From Alcanivorax sp. (GTDB taxonomy: Bacteria; Pseudomonadota; Gammaproteobacteria; Pseudomonadales; Alcanivoracaceae): 64,000 nt of DNA. The translations under genes and the position numbers were made by a program. The notes below the pieces were generated by a model. That model did not search any database. It saw only the letters and a list, made by a program, of their open reading frames with translations, and was not told the DNA's origin. The stretch spans positions 2,294,001-2,358,000 of the forward strand of contig NZ_CP051240.1 of the NCBI RefSeq assembly GCF_017794965.1, given 5' to 3'. Below, in pieces: positions 41,886-50,407 of the stretch. How positions within the stretch are numbered: the stretch's first letter is position 1; every line of letters starts with the position of its first letter.

Positions 41886-43172
41886 TTACTTCTCGAGAAT
41901 CGCTACCACACCCTGACCGCCAGCAGCACACACGGAGATCAGTGCACGGCCGGAGCCCTTCTCGTTCAGCAACTTGGCGGCGTTGGCGATGATACGGCCA
42001 CCGGTGGCAGCGAACGGGTGACCGGCTGCCAGAGAGGAGCCTTTCACGTTCAGCTTGCTGCGATCGATGCTGCCCAGGACTTCTTTGCGGCCCAGGGTTT
42101 CCTTACAGAATTTCTCGTCTTCCCACATCTTCAGGGTAGACAGGACCTGGGAAGCGAAGGCTTCGTGGATTTCGTAGAAATCGAAGTCCTGCAGAGTGAT
42201 GCCCGCCTTGTCCAGCATGCTCGGCACAGCGTAGGCAGGGGCCATCAGCAGACCTTCTTTCTTGCCAATGAAGTCCACAGCCGCCGCTTCACCCAGGGTC
42301 AGGTAAGCCAGCACCGGCAAACCTCGCTCCTTGGCCCACTCTTCGGTGGCCAACAGTACCGCGGAAGCACCATCCGTCAGCGGCGTGGAGTTCGCCGGGG
42401 TCATGGTGCCGTCCGGCCCACCGAAACAGGGCTTCAGGGTAGCCAGCTTTTCCAGGGTGGAATCACCGCGCATGTTGTTGTCGCGGGTCAGGCCCTTGAA
42501 CGGGGTGATCAGGTCATCCTGCCAGCCGTCTTCATAGGACTTGGCCAGGTTCTGGTGGGATTTCCATGCCAGCTCGTCCTGCTCTTCGCGGGGAATCGCC
42601 CACTCTTTGGCAGTAATCGCCTGATGGTCACCCATGGCCAGACCGGTGCGCGGCTCGCCATTCTTGGGGATATCGGGCATCAGGGACTTCGGGTTGAGCA
42701 GCTTCAGACCCAGCTTGGCACGCTCGCCATTGGTCTTGGCGCGGTTCAGGGCCATGAACACCTTGCGGGCTTCCTCGTTCACACCAAGGGGGGCGTCAGA
42801 GGTAGTGTCTACACCGCCAGCGATGGCACAGTCGATCTGGCCGAGAGCGATCTTGTTGGCCACCAGAATGGCGGCTTCCAGACCAGTGCCACAGGCCTGC
42901 TGCAGGTCATAGGCCGGGGTTTCCGGGGCCAGCTTGGAACCCAGTACGGACTCACGCACCAGGTTGAAGTCACGGGCGTGCTTCATCACCGCACCGGCCG
43001 CCACTTCATCGATCTTCTGACCGTGCAGCTTGAAACGATCCACCAAACCATCAATGGCAGCAGTCAGCATGTCCTGGTTGCTGGTATCGATGTAGGCAGT
43101 GTTGGAACGGGCAAACGGAATACGGTTACCACCAATGATGGCAACCTTGCGTACGGCTTTACCTGCCAGCAT
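41886..43172 (-). CDS. Acetyl-CoA C-acyltransferase (thiolase), FadI-like
   Basis: A 428-aa thiolase. The acyl-binding cysteine is in LQQACGTGLEAA (about residue 95). The active-site HEAFA, GHPFAATGG and final CAAGGQG are intact. The insertion between (LMPDIPKNGEPRTGLAMGDH) and overall length resemble FadI-type long-chain thiolases. I place the start at ATG 43172 (AGAGGAC upstream); the longer frame to 43256 enters the structured repeat element. It cleaves 3-ketoacyl-CoA in beta-oxidation. It is divergent from the FabG-type reductase gene, with a PsrA-like site between. Confidence 0.92.
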   Translation of the reverse strand: MLAGKAVRKVAIIGGNRIPFARSNTAYIDTSNQDMLTAAIDGLVDRFKLHGQKIDEVAAGAVMKHARDFNLVRESVLGSKLAPETPAYDLQQACGTGLEAAILVANKIALGQIDCAIAGGVDTTSDAPLGVNEEARKVFMALNRAKTNGERAKLGLKLLNPKSLMPDIPKNGEPRTGLAMGDHQAITAKEWAIPREEQDELAWKSHQNLAKSYEDGWQDDLITPFKGLTRDNNMRGDSTLEKLATLKPCFGGPDGTMTPANSTPLTDGASAVLLATEEWAKERGLPVLAYLTLGEAAAVDFIGKKEGLLMAPAYAVPSMLDKAGITLQDFDFYEIHEAFASQVLSTLKMWEDEKFCKETLGRKEVLGSIDRSKLNVKGSSLAAGHPFAATGGRIIANAAKLLNEKGSGRALISVCAAGGQGVVAILEK

Positions 43173-43239
43173 AACAATGTCCTCTAACAGAATCAGGCGG
43201 TCATACAGGATGACCGGAGTGGTCAGCGCGACCACAGGA

Positions 43240-43505
43240 AGGAGTCTGTGTACCACTCCTTGCGTTCTCAGCGAGACCAGAAGTGTGCAGCTGTTGCGTC
43301 TTGCCTCGCCGGTCAGGGTAGAATCCTTTCCAAGAGGCTAGGCGCAGCAGATGCGCGCTTCTGGTCTCGCCCTTCGGGGCTTTCAGGCTGGCCCACACTC
43401 GTTGTTGCGCTTTCTCGGCAGGCAACCAGCATGTCTTCGAAAGCGCGCCTAGATTGTGGACCAGCCTGAAAGCCTGAGAATGCAAGGAGTGGTACACAGA
43501 CTCCT
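43240..43505 (-). repeat. Structured non-coding element, copy 2 (perfect 24-bp terminal inverted repeats)
   Basis: Ends AGGAGTCTGTGTACCACTCC (43240-) and complement ending at 43505. Read on the minus strand it aligns with the element at 36318-36638. Outer AAGGAG, CTCCTTGC and inner loops are constant. The 11 bases between AGGAG and CTCCTTGC differ but match between the two ends. Internal stems are TTTCAGGCTGG / CCAGCCTGAAA, GCGCTTTC / GAAAGCGC and CGAGACCAGAAG / CTTCTGGTCTCG. A 98-codon minus-strand frame overlaps it but has no ribosome site. It lies 67 bp before the thiolase start. Confidence 0.88.
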
Positions 43506-43554
43506 CATCACTCTCAGGGCGCAGTCTACTCCCCAGCGTCCATGCCTCATTGGC

Positions 43555-43570
43555 TCAAACGACTGTTTGA
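43555..43570. promoter_or_regulatory. PsrA/FadR-like operator between thiolase and FabG-type genes
   Basis: TCAAAC, GACT, GTTTGA is a perfect palindrome matching the C/GAAAC-N4-GTTTG/C pattern of PsrA, the fatty-acid-responsive TetR regulator of pseudomonads. Both flanking genes are beta-oxidation type. No psrA is in the window. Confidence 0.55.
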
Positions 43571-43762
43571 ACCCGGGGGCCGGTCAATACACCGGCAACA
43601 TTGCAGTGATTCAATACGCGCCAGTGTGCGACAGGGCTGGTTGTTTGGCCCTACGAAAGAAGACTGATTTTTCACCGACTTTCTCTGGCACCCTTTAAAT
43701 CAGTTCCGGTTGGCATAAGGTTAACCGGACACATTCATCTCACGATGGCGAAGGACAGGATC

Positions 43763-45181
43763 ATGAGCGATACCTATCAGGCGATTGCGAATTCTCCCAT
43801 GGGCAAAGCGCTGTTTGGCGCAGTGAATCTCCCCATTCCGGTCATTCTCGACCGCTGGCAGCCGGGGCAGGCCTCTTTCATCAAGGGCCGCGTTCTGGTG
43901 GGTGCCGCCAATGGCTCCACCGGTGTTGATAGCATTCTGTCCACCCTGAAAGGCGCGCCGGAAGCCCAGCTGAGCGTGCTGGCCAATACCAGCACCGCCA
44001 CCGAGCTGCAGAAGAAAGCCGGCAAGGCAGGCGTGGATGCGGAAAACTACACCGCCACCCGCGAAGACGATGCCAAGTTCAAGGGCCTGGTATTTGACGC
44101 TACCGGTATCCAGAACCCGGACGAACTGAAAGCCCTGTGGGAATTCTTCCACCCGGTGATCCGCAAGCTGGACAAGTGCGCTCGCGTTGTCGTGATCGGC
44201 CGCACTCCGGAAAAGCAGTCTGGCGCCACTCGTGTCGCCCAGCGCGCTCTGGAAGGTTTCACCCGTTCTGTGGGCAAGGAGATCAAGAAAGGCGCCACCG
44301 TGCAGCTGGTCTATGTGGATGAAGGTGCGGAAGCCCAGCTGGCCTCTCCCCTGCACTTCTTCCTCTCACCCAAGTCGGCCTATGTGTCTGCCCAGGTAGT
44401 GCGTGTGACCGAGTCCGGTTTCAAGGCAGCCAAATTCAACTGGGACAAGCCGCTGGCCGGCAAAAAAGCGCTGGTTACCGGTGGCTCCCGTGGTATCGGT
44501 GCAGCCATCGCCGAAGTGCTGGCCCGCGACGGCGCCACCGTGACCGTGCTGGACATTCCGCCCATGGCCGAAGACCTGAGCAAGGTTGCAGGCCAGATCG
44601 GTGGTGACACTCTGGAGCTGGATATCACCGCCCCGGAGGCGCCGGACGCCATTGCCGCCAAGGGCAAGGAAGTTGGTGGTTTCGACGTGATCGTGCATAA
44701 CGCCGGCGTCACCCGCGACAAGATGCTCGGTAACATGTCCGAGAAGCTCTGGGACATGGTGCTGGACATCAACATCGCCAGCCAGTTGCGCATCAATGAA
44801 AAACTGCTGGCTGAGGGCGCCATCAACAAGGGCGGCAGCATCATCTCCATCAGTTCCATTGCCGGCATCGCCGGCAACCTGGGCCAGACCAACTACGGTG
44901 CCTCCAAAGCGGCCGTGATCGGCATGATCGATGCCTTCAAGGACGAATACGCCGAGAAGGGCATCACCATCAATGCCGTGGCGCCGGGCTTCATCGAAAC
45001 CCAGATGACCGCCGCTATCCCCTTCACCATCCGTGAAGCAGGCCGTCGCATGAACGCCATGAGTCAGGGCGGTCAGCCGGTGGACGTGGCCGAAACCATC
45101 GCCTTCTTCGCCAGCCCGGCCTCCCAGGGCCTGACCGGCAATGTTGTGCGTGTTTGTGGTCAGATGCTGTTGGGGGCGTAA
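43763..45181 (+). CDS. High-molecular-weight 3-oxoacyl-ACP/CoA reductase (FabG4-type SDR)
   Basis: A 472-aa protein. An N-terminal ~200-residue flavodoxin-like domain without cofactor motif (start MSDTYQAIANSPMGKALFG) precedes a C-terminal SDR domain with TGGSRGIG, HNAG and the catalytic Ser-Tyr-Lys set (SISSIAG, NYGASK). This matches large FabG4/HMwFabG proteins that reduce 3-ketoacyl-CoA. I take ATG 43763 (AAGGACAGGATC upstream) rather than 43745. It is divergent from a thiolase, consistent with fatty acid turnover. Confidence 0.9.
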   Translation: MSDTYQAIANSPMGKALFGAVNLPIPVILDRWQPGQASFIKGRVLVGAANGSTGVDSILSTLKGAPEAQLSVLANTSTATELQKKAGKAGVDAENYTATREDDAKFKGLVFDATGIQNPDELKALWEFFHPVIRKLDKCARVVVIGRTPEKQSGATRVAQRALEGFTRSVGKEIKKGATVQLVYVDEGAEAQLASPLHFFLSPKSAYVSAQVVRVTESGFKAAKFNWDKPLAGKKALVTGGSRGIGAAIAEVLARDGATVTVLDIPPMAEDLSKVAGQIGGDTLELDITAPEAPDAIAAKGKEVGGFDVIVHNAGVTRDKMLGNMSEKLWDMVLDINIASQLRINEKLLAEGAINKGGSIISISSIAGIAGNLGQTNYGASKAAVIGMIDAFKDEYAEKGITINAVAPGFIETQMTAAIPFTIREAGRRMNAMSQGGQPVDVAETIAFFASPASQGLTGNVVRVCGQMLLGA

Positions 45182-45187
45182 CAGCCT

Positions 45188-45215
45188 CAAGCTACAAGCT
45201 TCAAGCTGCAACGCG
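45188..45215. repeat. Heptamer array, family A, with decayed partner
   Basis: CAAGCTA, CAAGCTT, CAAGCTG, CAACGCG, starting 6 bp after the reductase stop. A short inverse fragment (GAAGCTTCAGC) follows. Confidence 0.82.
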
Positions 45216-45245
45216 GTTTGAAGCTTCAGCCACACGATCAACAAA

Positions 45246-45275
45246 AGAGCCGCGCCGAAAGGTGCGGCTTTTTTG
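45246..45275 (+). terminator. Rho-independent terminator of the FabG-type gene
   Basis: AGCCGCGCC, GAAA, GGTGCGGCT followed by T residues. Confidence 0.88.
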
Positions 45276-45301
45276 TGGCCCCCCCCATTCTTTAGCCGCT
45301 G

Positions 45302-45454
45302 TAGGAGACTCAACTTGTTGAGCGAACCGTGCGAAGCACGGAATCGACCGCAGGGCGATCAGGGCATTTCAGAGCTCGACACATCAGGGAAGGTGCCTGC
45401 CTCCCCGTTTTCCCTCGCCAAGGCTCGGGTTCGCTCAACAAGTTGAGTCTCCTA
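45302..45454. repeat. Family D element, perfect 27-bp inverted repeat
   Basis: TAGGAGACTCAACTTGTTGA-GCGAACC (45302-45328) and its exact complement (45428-45454) flank 99 bp. Each arm itself contains a small palindrome (CTCAAC / GTTGAG). The edges are shared with the elements near 48414 and 50172, while the inner words differ. Confidence 0.88.
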
Positions 45455-45509
45455 GAGTGGCTTTGTCGAAAGATTGTTGAGTAAAGCGAAAAGCAGCCGC
45501 AACGCAACC

Positions 45510-45541
45510 AAAAAAAACCCCGCCGTTTGCCCGGCGGGGCC
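45510..45541 (-). terminator. Rho-independent terminator of the fatty acid hydroxylase-type gene
   Basis: On the minus strand GCCCCGCCGGG, short loop, CGGCGGGG-type stem is followed by eight T residues. Confidence 0.88.
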
Positions 45542-45592
45542 TTGAAGTCCAACGCTCTCCCGAGATGACGTTGGCACACGCTTGGGTTCGGT

Positions 45593-46546
45593 TCAGGCCG
45601 CTTTCGGGGCTTTTTCCTGTTCCAGGTTGGAGGCCTTCCTGGCGGCCTTGGCTTCAGCTCGGGCCTTGGCCTTGGCTGCACCACCCGGCATGAACTGACG
45701 GACATCCCAGAAGAAATAACGTTTCAAGACACTGTTCGCTTCCTCATCATTCTGGCGCCAGCCATACATGGTCGGCTTTTCCTTCTCGATGGCCAGGGTG
45801 CCAAACACCAGCCAGTCATAGATCGCCAATGTGGAGGTCACATTCTTTGCGGAATTCGGCCCACGGGCATGATGATGGTGGTGCTGGGTCGGGAAAGTGA
45901 TGATGTGCGCCAGACACCACATGGTTTTGCGCACCCAAGCCCACTGATGATTGTGGAAATACAGATCCCAGTTCCAGTTCACGTGGGTCTGTGCGGCCCA
46001 CAGGCCCTTGAACGCCGTTGCGATCAGGAAGACTTCCACCAGCCCCAGATACAGGCACACCAACTGAAAGGTGTAATTAGGCATGATAAACCACCAGGCC
46101 CAACCGTTCACGAAGGTCTGGGTCACAGAAAGTTGGCCCTTATTATCCTGCCCACCAGCCAGGTGATGGGGTCGATGGCTCATCTTGTAGAACGCCTGCA
46201 CCCACTGTAGCAGCTTGTTCTTGGGGCGACGGCTATGGGCGAACAGGTGAAAGGAGCCATGAAGGAATTCTTCAATGCAGAAGAACACGATCAGGGTTGG
46301 CCAGAAATAATCGGTTTGCAGCCAGGCAAGGGAACCGGCACTGCCCGGGAACAGGGCGGTCAGGCCAACCGTAATCAGCAACAGCACCAGAGGACGCTGA
46401 ATTGCCACCATCATGAAGGTGGCCAGAAACGCCACCTTCCAGTCCTGGCGGGTTTTTCTGCCCTCACGGGTTCGACCTGCGAACACTTCCCAGATGGCAG
46501 TGATGATAATGAAGGTGGTGACCGACAAGGTCAGTAGCTGGTCCAT
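45593..46546 (-). CDS. Sterol desaturase / fatty acid hydroxylase superfamily protein
   Basis: A 317-aa membrane di-iron protein. Four to five hydrophobic helices alternate with histidine boxes HGSFHLFAH, HRPHH and QHHHHHARG, which would bind two irons facing the cytoplasm. The C-terminal ~45 residues are Ala/Lys/Glu-rich (AAKAKARAEAKAARKAS), low-complexity and probably flexible. Function could be hydroxylation of a lipid or carotenoid; the substrate is not readable. It is divergent from a LysR regulator, its likely controller. Confidence 0.88.
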   Translation of the reverse strand: MDQLLTLSVTTFIIITAIWEVFAGRTREGRKTRQDWKVAFLATFMMVAIQRPLVLLLITVGLTALFPGSAGSLAWLQTDYFWPTLIVFFCIEEFLHGSFHLFAHSRRPKNKLLQWVQAFYKMSHRPHHLAGGQDNKGQLSVTQTFVNGWAWWFIMPNYTFQLVCLYLGLVEVFLIATAFKGLWAAQTHVNWNWDLYFHNHQWAWVRKTMWCLAHIITFPTQHHHHHARGPNSAKNVTSTLAIYDWLVFGTLAIEKEKPTMYGWRQNDEEANSVLKRYFFWDVRQFMPGGAAKAKARAEAKAARKASNLEQEKAPKAA

Positions 46547-46620
46547 GGGTATTCTCCCGGTTTGTTGTTATGCGCCCCACCAAACTAGACAGAGTGTATT
46601 TATTTTCCCAATTGATATTT

Positions 46621-46635
46621 GATATAACTAATATC
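46621..46635. promoter_or_regulatory. GATAT/ATATC palindrome at the LysR start
   Basis: GATAT, AACTA, ATATC ends one base before the LysR start codon region. The surrounding AT-rich stretch (TTGATATTTGATATAAC) is the likely promoter/operator of the divergent pair. Confidence 0.45.
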
Positions 46636-46636
46636 C

Positions 46637-47542
46637 ATGAAACTGAATTTACGTAGTATCGACCTGAATCTGCTGCCGGTATTTGCGGCCATCATGGAGG
46701 CCGGTCAACTTTCCCGGGCAGCCGACCAGCTGGGCATGAGCCAGCCCGCCATCAGTGCAGCCCTGCAGCGTCTGCGGCACACCCTGGGCGATGAGCTGTT
46801 CGTTCGCACCCATCAGGGCATGGAACCGACCCCGCGAGCCCGGGAACTGCATGACTTGCTGAGCCCGCAGCTCAACGCCCTGCGAGACGCCCTGGATCCC
46901 GGCAACCGCTTCGATCCGGCCACCAGCCAGCGTCACTTTCGCATCATCAGCGTGGATTATTTTGAGATGGTGGTGCTGCCCCCCCTGCTCGCCCGTATTC
47001 GCCAACAGGCACCGGATGTTCAGCTTGAGATCGTCCCCAGTGGCGACACCATGGCAGACGATCTGCACAAGGCCCGTGCCGATCTGGCGGTGGATGCCTT
47101 CATTGCCGACGACGACCGCCTTCAGCGGGATATTCTGCTGGAGGAAGAGCTGGTGGTCGTCGCCCGGCAGGGGCACCCGATACTCAAGGGGAAATGCGGC
47201 AAGGCCCAGTTTCTCCAGGCCGAGCACGTGGTGCTTCCTGACCGCAATCGGCGTCTGCCACTGGATCAGATTCTCAACGCACCGGGCTGGCAACGGCGTA
47301 CCGGAGCACGGGTTTCCCAGTTTGCCAGCATGCTGGCCGCTGCCGCCGGCTCGGACATGATCGCCACCGCCCCCAGACGGCTCGCCACCCAGTATGCCGG
47401 CGCGCTGAACCTGCAAGTGCTTCCCTTCCCGGTCCCGGTGCCACCGGTACCGATCTATCTGCTCTGGCCCCCTGCTCAGGATCAGGACGTGGCGCATCAG
47501 TGGCTGCGTGAGCAGCTGAGTGCCACCATACAGGCGCTTTGA
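46637..47542 (+). CDS. LysR-family transcriptional regulator
   Basis: A 301-aa regulator. The winged helix is at the N-terminus (LNLLPVFAAIMEAGQLSRAA, QPAISAALQRLRHTLGDELF). The C-terminal two-lobed ligand domain begins near residue 90. Divergence from the hydroxylase gene is the classic LysR arrangement. The start codon follows an AT-rich palindrome immediately, with no ribosome site visible, so the mRNA may be leaderless. Confidence 0.9.
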   Translation: MKLNLRSIDLNLLPVFAAIMEAGQLSRAADQLGMSQPAISAALQRLRHTLGDELFVRTHQGMEPTPRARELHDLLSPQLNALRDALDPGNRFDPATSQRHFRIISVDYFEMVVLPPLLARIRQQAPDVQLEIVPSGDTMADDLHKARADLAVDAFIADDDRLQRDILLEEELVVVARQGHPILKGKCGKAQFLQAEHVVLPDRNRRLPLDQILNAPGWQRRTGARVSQFASMLAAAAGSDMIATAPRRLATQYAGALNLQVLPFPVPVPPVPIYLLWPPAQDQDVAHQWLREQLSATIQAL

Positions 47543-47557
47543 TTGTCGATGTTCACT

Positions 47558-47627
47558 GTGGGAGTGTGCTTGCACGCGAAGGGCGAGTTGTCACAGCCAA
47601 GGCATTCGCGTGCAGGCACGCTCCCAC
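47558..47627. repeat. Family G long inverted repeat
   Basis: GTGGGAGTGTGCTTGCACGC at the left and GCGTGCAGGCACGCTCCCAC at the right. Near-copy of 13961-14028 with matched changes in the arms. Confidence 0.85.
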
Positions 47628-47640
47628 AGGTGGCTCCCGT

Positions 47641-47689
47641 CGGGCGTCGGGCGTCGGGCGTCGGGCGTCGGGCGTCGGGCGTCGGGCGT
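47641..47689 (+). repeat. Seven exact tandem copies of CGGGCGT
   Basis: A pure heptamer microsatellite of 49 bp, 31 bp... upstream of no ORF of its own and 76 bp before fxsA. The word belongs to family E (GTCGGGC). Purity suggests recent expansion. Confidence 0.95.
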
Positions 47690-47764
47690 AAAACTGAACC
47701 CTGACCTTGAATCCTTGTCCAATCACCACCATTTACTGATTACATACTCCCAACAGGACAGCTC

Positions 47765-48265
47765 ATGAGTTTTGGCCGCATTTTCTTCTTTATCTTCGGT
47801 TTTGCCCTGCTGGAGGTCCTGGTACTGGCCAAGGTGGCCGGGCTGATCGGCTGGCCCATTACCATTGTCGCCACCGTGGCTACCGCCCTGCTGGGCAGCT
47901 ATCTGTTTCGCAGCCAGGGACTGGAAACCTGGGTGCGTCTGAATCAGAAAATGCAGCAAGGCGAGATGCCCGGTCAGGAAATGGTGGAAGGCATCATGCT
48001 GTTGCTGGGCGGCGCCCTGCTGATTACCCCCGGCTTCATCACCGACGCGGTGGGCTTCGCCCTGTTGCTGCCCACCTCGCGCCGATTGATGGCACGCAAG
48101 GTCATCGACAAAGGCACACTGCAAAGCTTTACGTCCGTGCAGGGCGGCGGCTTTACCTATACCCACTACACGCGTAGCGGTGGAGGCAACCCCTTTCAGC
48201 AACCCGGAGGTCCCGGCGATGGCCATGTGACCATTGATGGCGAATCCCACCGCGAGGATCGATAA
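47765..48265 (+). CDS. fxsA: FxsA family membrane protein
   Basis: A 166-aa FxsA protein. Two N-terminal helices (IFFFIFGFALLEVLVLAKVAG-type and WPITIVATVATALLGSYLF) and a third (GIMLLLGGALLITPGFITD) carry the family pattern. A polar Gly/Pro-rich tail follows. FxsA overexpression suppresses F-plasmid exclusion of phage T7 in E. coli; its native role is unclear. A family F heptamer array begins 5 bp after the stop. Confidence 0.9.
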   Translation: MSFGRIFFFIFGFALLEVLVLAKVAGLIGWPITIVATVATALLGSYLFRSQGLETWVRLNQKMQQGEMPGQEMVEGIMLLLGGALLITPGFITDAVGFALLLPTSRRLMARKVIDKGTLQSFTSVQGGGFTYTHYTRSGGGNPFQQPGGPGDGHVTIDGESHREDR

Positions 48266-48654
48266 AAACGGCTTCACGCCTCACGCAACAGGCACCATGC
48301 CAACACCTGGAAGATCGCTCTTCATAGTGGGCATGGCCCAAGGCACGGCGTGCCGCAGAGGAAACCCCAAACGACATACTCGAAGCCAAACCAGGACCGT
48401 CTCCTTCATGTTTGTGGGAGATTCAGCTTGATGAACGAACTGCCCTGGCTATGCCGCAAACAATCGTCCGCGGTTCATTCAGCAAGCTGAATTTCCTACA
48501 AAAGCACAACCGCTGACCATGAACCGCTCCAGCGCTTACCGAGCGTCTCAGCGCCGACAGCGGATGCCCAACAATGCCCCAATGATTCACCCGACGGGTT
48601 AGGAAGCACTTGCTGTCCCTGCTAGACTTTGCCTCCTTCCCCCGACATCCCGTG
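48266..48654. other. Gene-free region with heptamer and family D repeats
   Basis: No gene supported. Heptamer array 48271-48301, then a family D element around 48412-48503 (GGGAGATTCAGCTTGATGAACGAAC-type left arm; GGTTCATTCAGCAAGCTGAA-type right arm). Confidence 0.6.
48271..48301. repeat. Heptamer array, family F (GCTTCAC)
   Basis: GCTTCAC, GCCTCAC, GCAACAG, GCACCAT. It begins 5 bp after the fxsA stop. Confidence 0.82.
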
Positions 48655-48670
48655 CCGGTATGAATACCGG
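48655..48670 (+). promoter_or_regulatory. Hairpin overlapping the ribosome site of the antiporter gene
   Basis: CCGGTA, TGAA, TACCGG. The last two G residues of the stem belong to the GGAGG ribosome site (48669-48673) before ATG 48678, so folding could limit translation. Confidence 0.5.
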
Positions 48671-48677
48671 AGGCCCC

Positions 48678-50006
48678 ATGACCCTCACCCTGCTCAATCC
48701 CGTTGTCTGGTCTGTGCTGTTGCTCATGGGGCTCAGTCTTGCCCGCATGAATGTGGTGCTGGCGCTGTTATGCGCGGCACTGGTGGCTGGTCTTGGCAGC
48801 GGGCTGGACCTGGAACACACCCTTGCCGCCTTCAGTGATGGCCTGGGCGGAGGCGCCAACATTGCCCTGAGTTACGCCCTGCTGGGCGCGTTTGCGGTGG
48901 CCATCGCCCGCTCCGGGATTACCGAATGGCTGGCCGGGCGTATTATCGTGCGCCTGGGCGGAACGCCCGCCCCCAGCCAGTTGCGCCGTATACGCACTCT
49001 GGTACTCAGCGTACTCCTGGTGGCCGCGATCATGAGCCAGAACCTGGTGCCGATTCATATCGCCTTTATTCCGATCCTGGTGCCGCCCCTGCTGGAGGTG
49101 ATGCACCAGCTGAGACTGGATCGCCGACTGGCCGCCTGTGTACTGACGTTTGGGTTGATCACGCCCTACATGGTTCTACCGGTAGGCTTTGGCAGCATCT
49201 TCCTGCACACCCAGCTAGGCCCGAGCATGGCCAAAGCAGGACTGACTCTGGAGAAGGCGGATTTGCCGGTCGCCATGATCCTGCCCGCCGCCGGCATGGT
49301 AGTCGGCCTGCTGTTGGCCTTTATTCGCTATCGCAAACCGCGGGACTATCAGCCTGTGCAGCTGCCCGGCGAAGAGCAGCATGCGCCCCTGTCCCCCCGT
49401 AATGTAGTGGTGGCGGCCGTGGCACTGACGGCAGCCCTGGTACTGCAGCTAACCACCGACTCCATCATCCTCGGCGCCCTGGTGGGCTTTCTGGTGTTCA
49501 CTGCTGGCGGCGTGGTGCCGTGGAAGGAATCCCAGGACGCCTTTACACAGGGCGTAAAGATGATGTCGCTGATCGGTTTTATCATGATCGCGGCCAATGG
49601 CTATGCCTCGGTGGTGCAGGCTGGCGGTCAGGTGCCGGCACTGGTGGAAGCCGTCACCAGTGGCCTGCAGAGCCCGCCGATTGCGGCAGCGCTGCTGCTG
49701 GTGCTGGGCCTGTTTGTGACGCTCGGCATCGGATCTTCATTTTCCACCATCCCGATCATCACCACCCTGTATGTGCCGCTGTGCATTGCGTTGGGCTTTT
49801 CTCCACTGGCCACCGCCGCGCTGGTGGGCAGTGCTGCCGCCCTGGGTGACGCCGGATCCCCGGCATCGGATTCCACCCTGGGGCCCACCGCTGGCCTGAA
49901 TGCCGACGGCCAGCACGATCATATTCGCGATACGGTGATTCCCACCTTTATTCACTACAACCTGCCGCTGATGATGGCGGGGTGGCTAGCCGCGATGGTG
50001 CTTTAG
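48678..50006 (+). CDS. Na+/H+ antiporter family transporter (YuiF/NhaC-like)
   Basis: A 442-aa membrane protein with about 11-12 hydrophobic helices. Segments such as SQNLVPIHIAFIPILVPPL, TPYMVLPVGFGSIFL and ALGDAGSPASDSTLGPT fit the YuiF-type antiporter family, whose members export amino acids or exchange Na+/H+. The start ATG 48678 follows GGAGG. A single gene; the substrate is not readable. Confidence 0.82.
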   Translation: MTLTLLNPVVWSVLLLMGLSLARMNVVLALLCAALVAGLGSGLDLEHTLAAFSDGLGGGANIALSYALLGAFAVAIARSGITEWLAGRIIVRLGGTPAPSQLRRIRTLVLSVLLVAAIMSQNLVPIHIAFIPILVPPLLEVMHQLRLDRRLAACVLTFGLITPYMVLPVGFGSIFLHTQLGPSMAKAGLTLEKADLPVAMILPAAGMVVGLLLAFIRYRKPRDYQPVQLPGEEQHAPLSPRNVVVAAVALTAALVLQLTTDSIILGALVGFLVFTAGGVVPWKESQDAFTQGVKMMSLIGFIMIAANGYASVVQAGGQVPALVEAVTSGLQSPPIAAALLLVLGLFVTLGIGSSFSTIPIITTLYVPLCIALGFSPLATAALVGSAAALGDAGSPASDSTLGPTAGLNADGQHDHIRDTVIPTFIHYNLPLMMAGWLAAMVL

Positions 50007-50407
50007 GAGACGCTGCCCGCAGCATGCGGCACGCTTGAAGCGAACACCTTAATAACGGGTTTACCACAGAGGGCACAGAACTCACTGAGGAGAACAAAGG
50101 TTTTGCCTCATGCCTCTGTCCACTCTGCGCTAATAACGCAATTAACCATTAACCTGCCTACAGAGCCGCTGTAGGAGTTCCACTTGAGGGACGAACCGAG
50201 CGCAGCGAGGCTTGTGATTTGCCAATACCTGATCGCCTTTCGGTCGATTCCGTGCTGCGCACGGTTCGTTCCCTGGAAGGGAACTCCTACAGCATTGGCA
50301 CAGGTGATTGTTAACCTGCAAAGCATGGGGCCGCTAACGATCCTGACAAGACAAACCCTTTCTCGCGTTGTAGCTTGTGGCATGTAGTTTTTTCACAAGG
50401 ACACGCC
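50007..50407. other. Gene-free region with family D element and heptamer array
   Basis: No gene seen. Family D element 50172-50289, family A heptamers 50367-50387 (GTTGTAG, CTTGTGG, CATGTAG) just before the next ribosome site, and a degenerate family F run at 50019-50040. Confidence 0.65.
50172..50289. repeat. Family D element, imperfect inverted repeat
   Basis: TAGGAGTTCCACTTGAGGGA at the left and TCCCTGGAAGGGAACTCCTA at the right. Inner GAATC...CGTGCTGCGCACGG portion forms a second stem. Confidence 0.75.

Noticed and set aside
43201..43497. 98-codon minus-strand ORF over the 43240 element
   Set aside because: Same reasoning as the 36345 frame; partial similarity between the two translations reflects the shared non-coding element, and lengths and frames differ through the stems.
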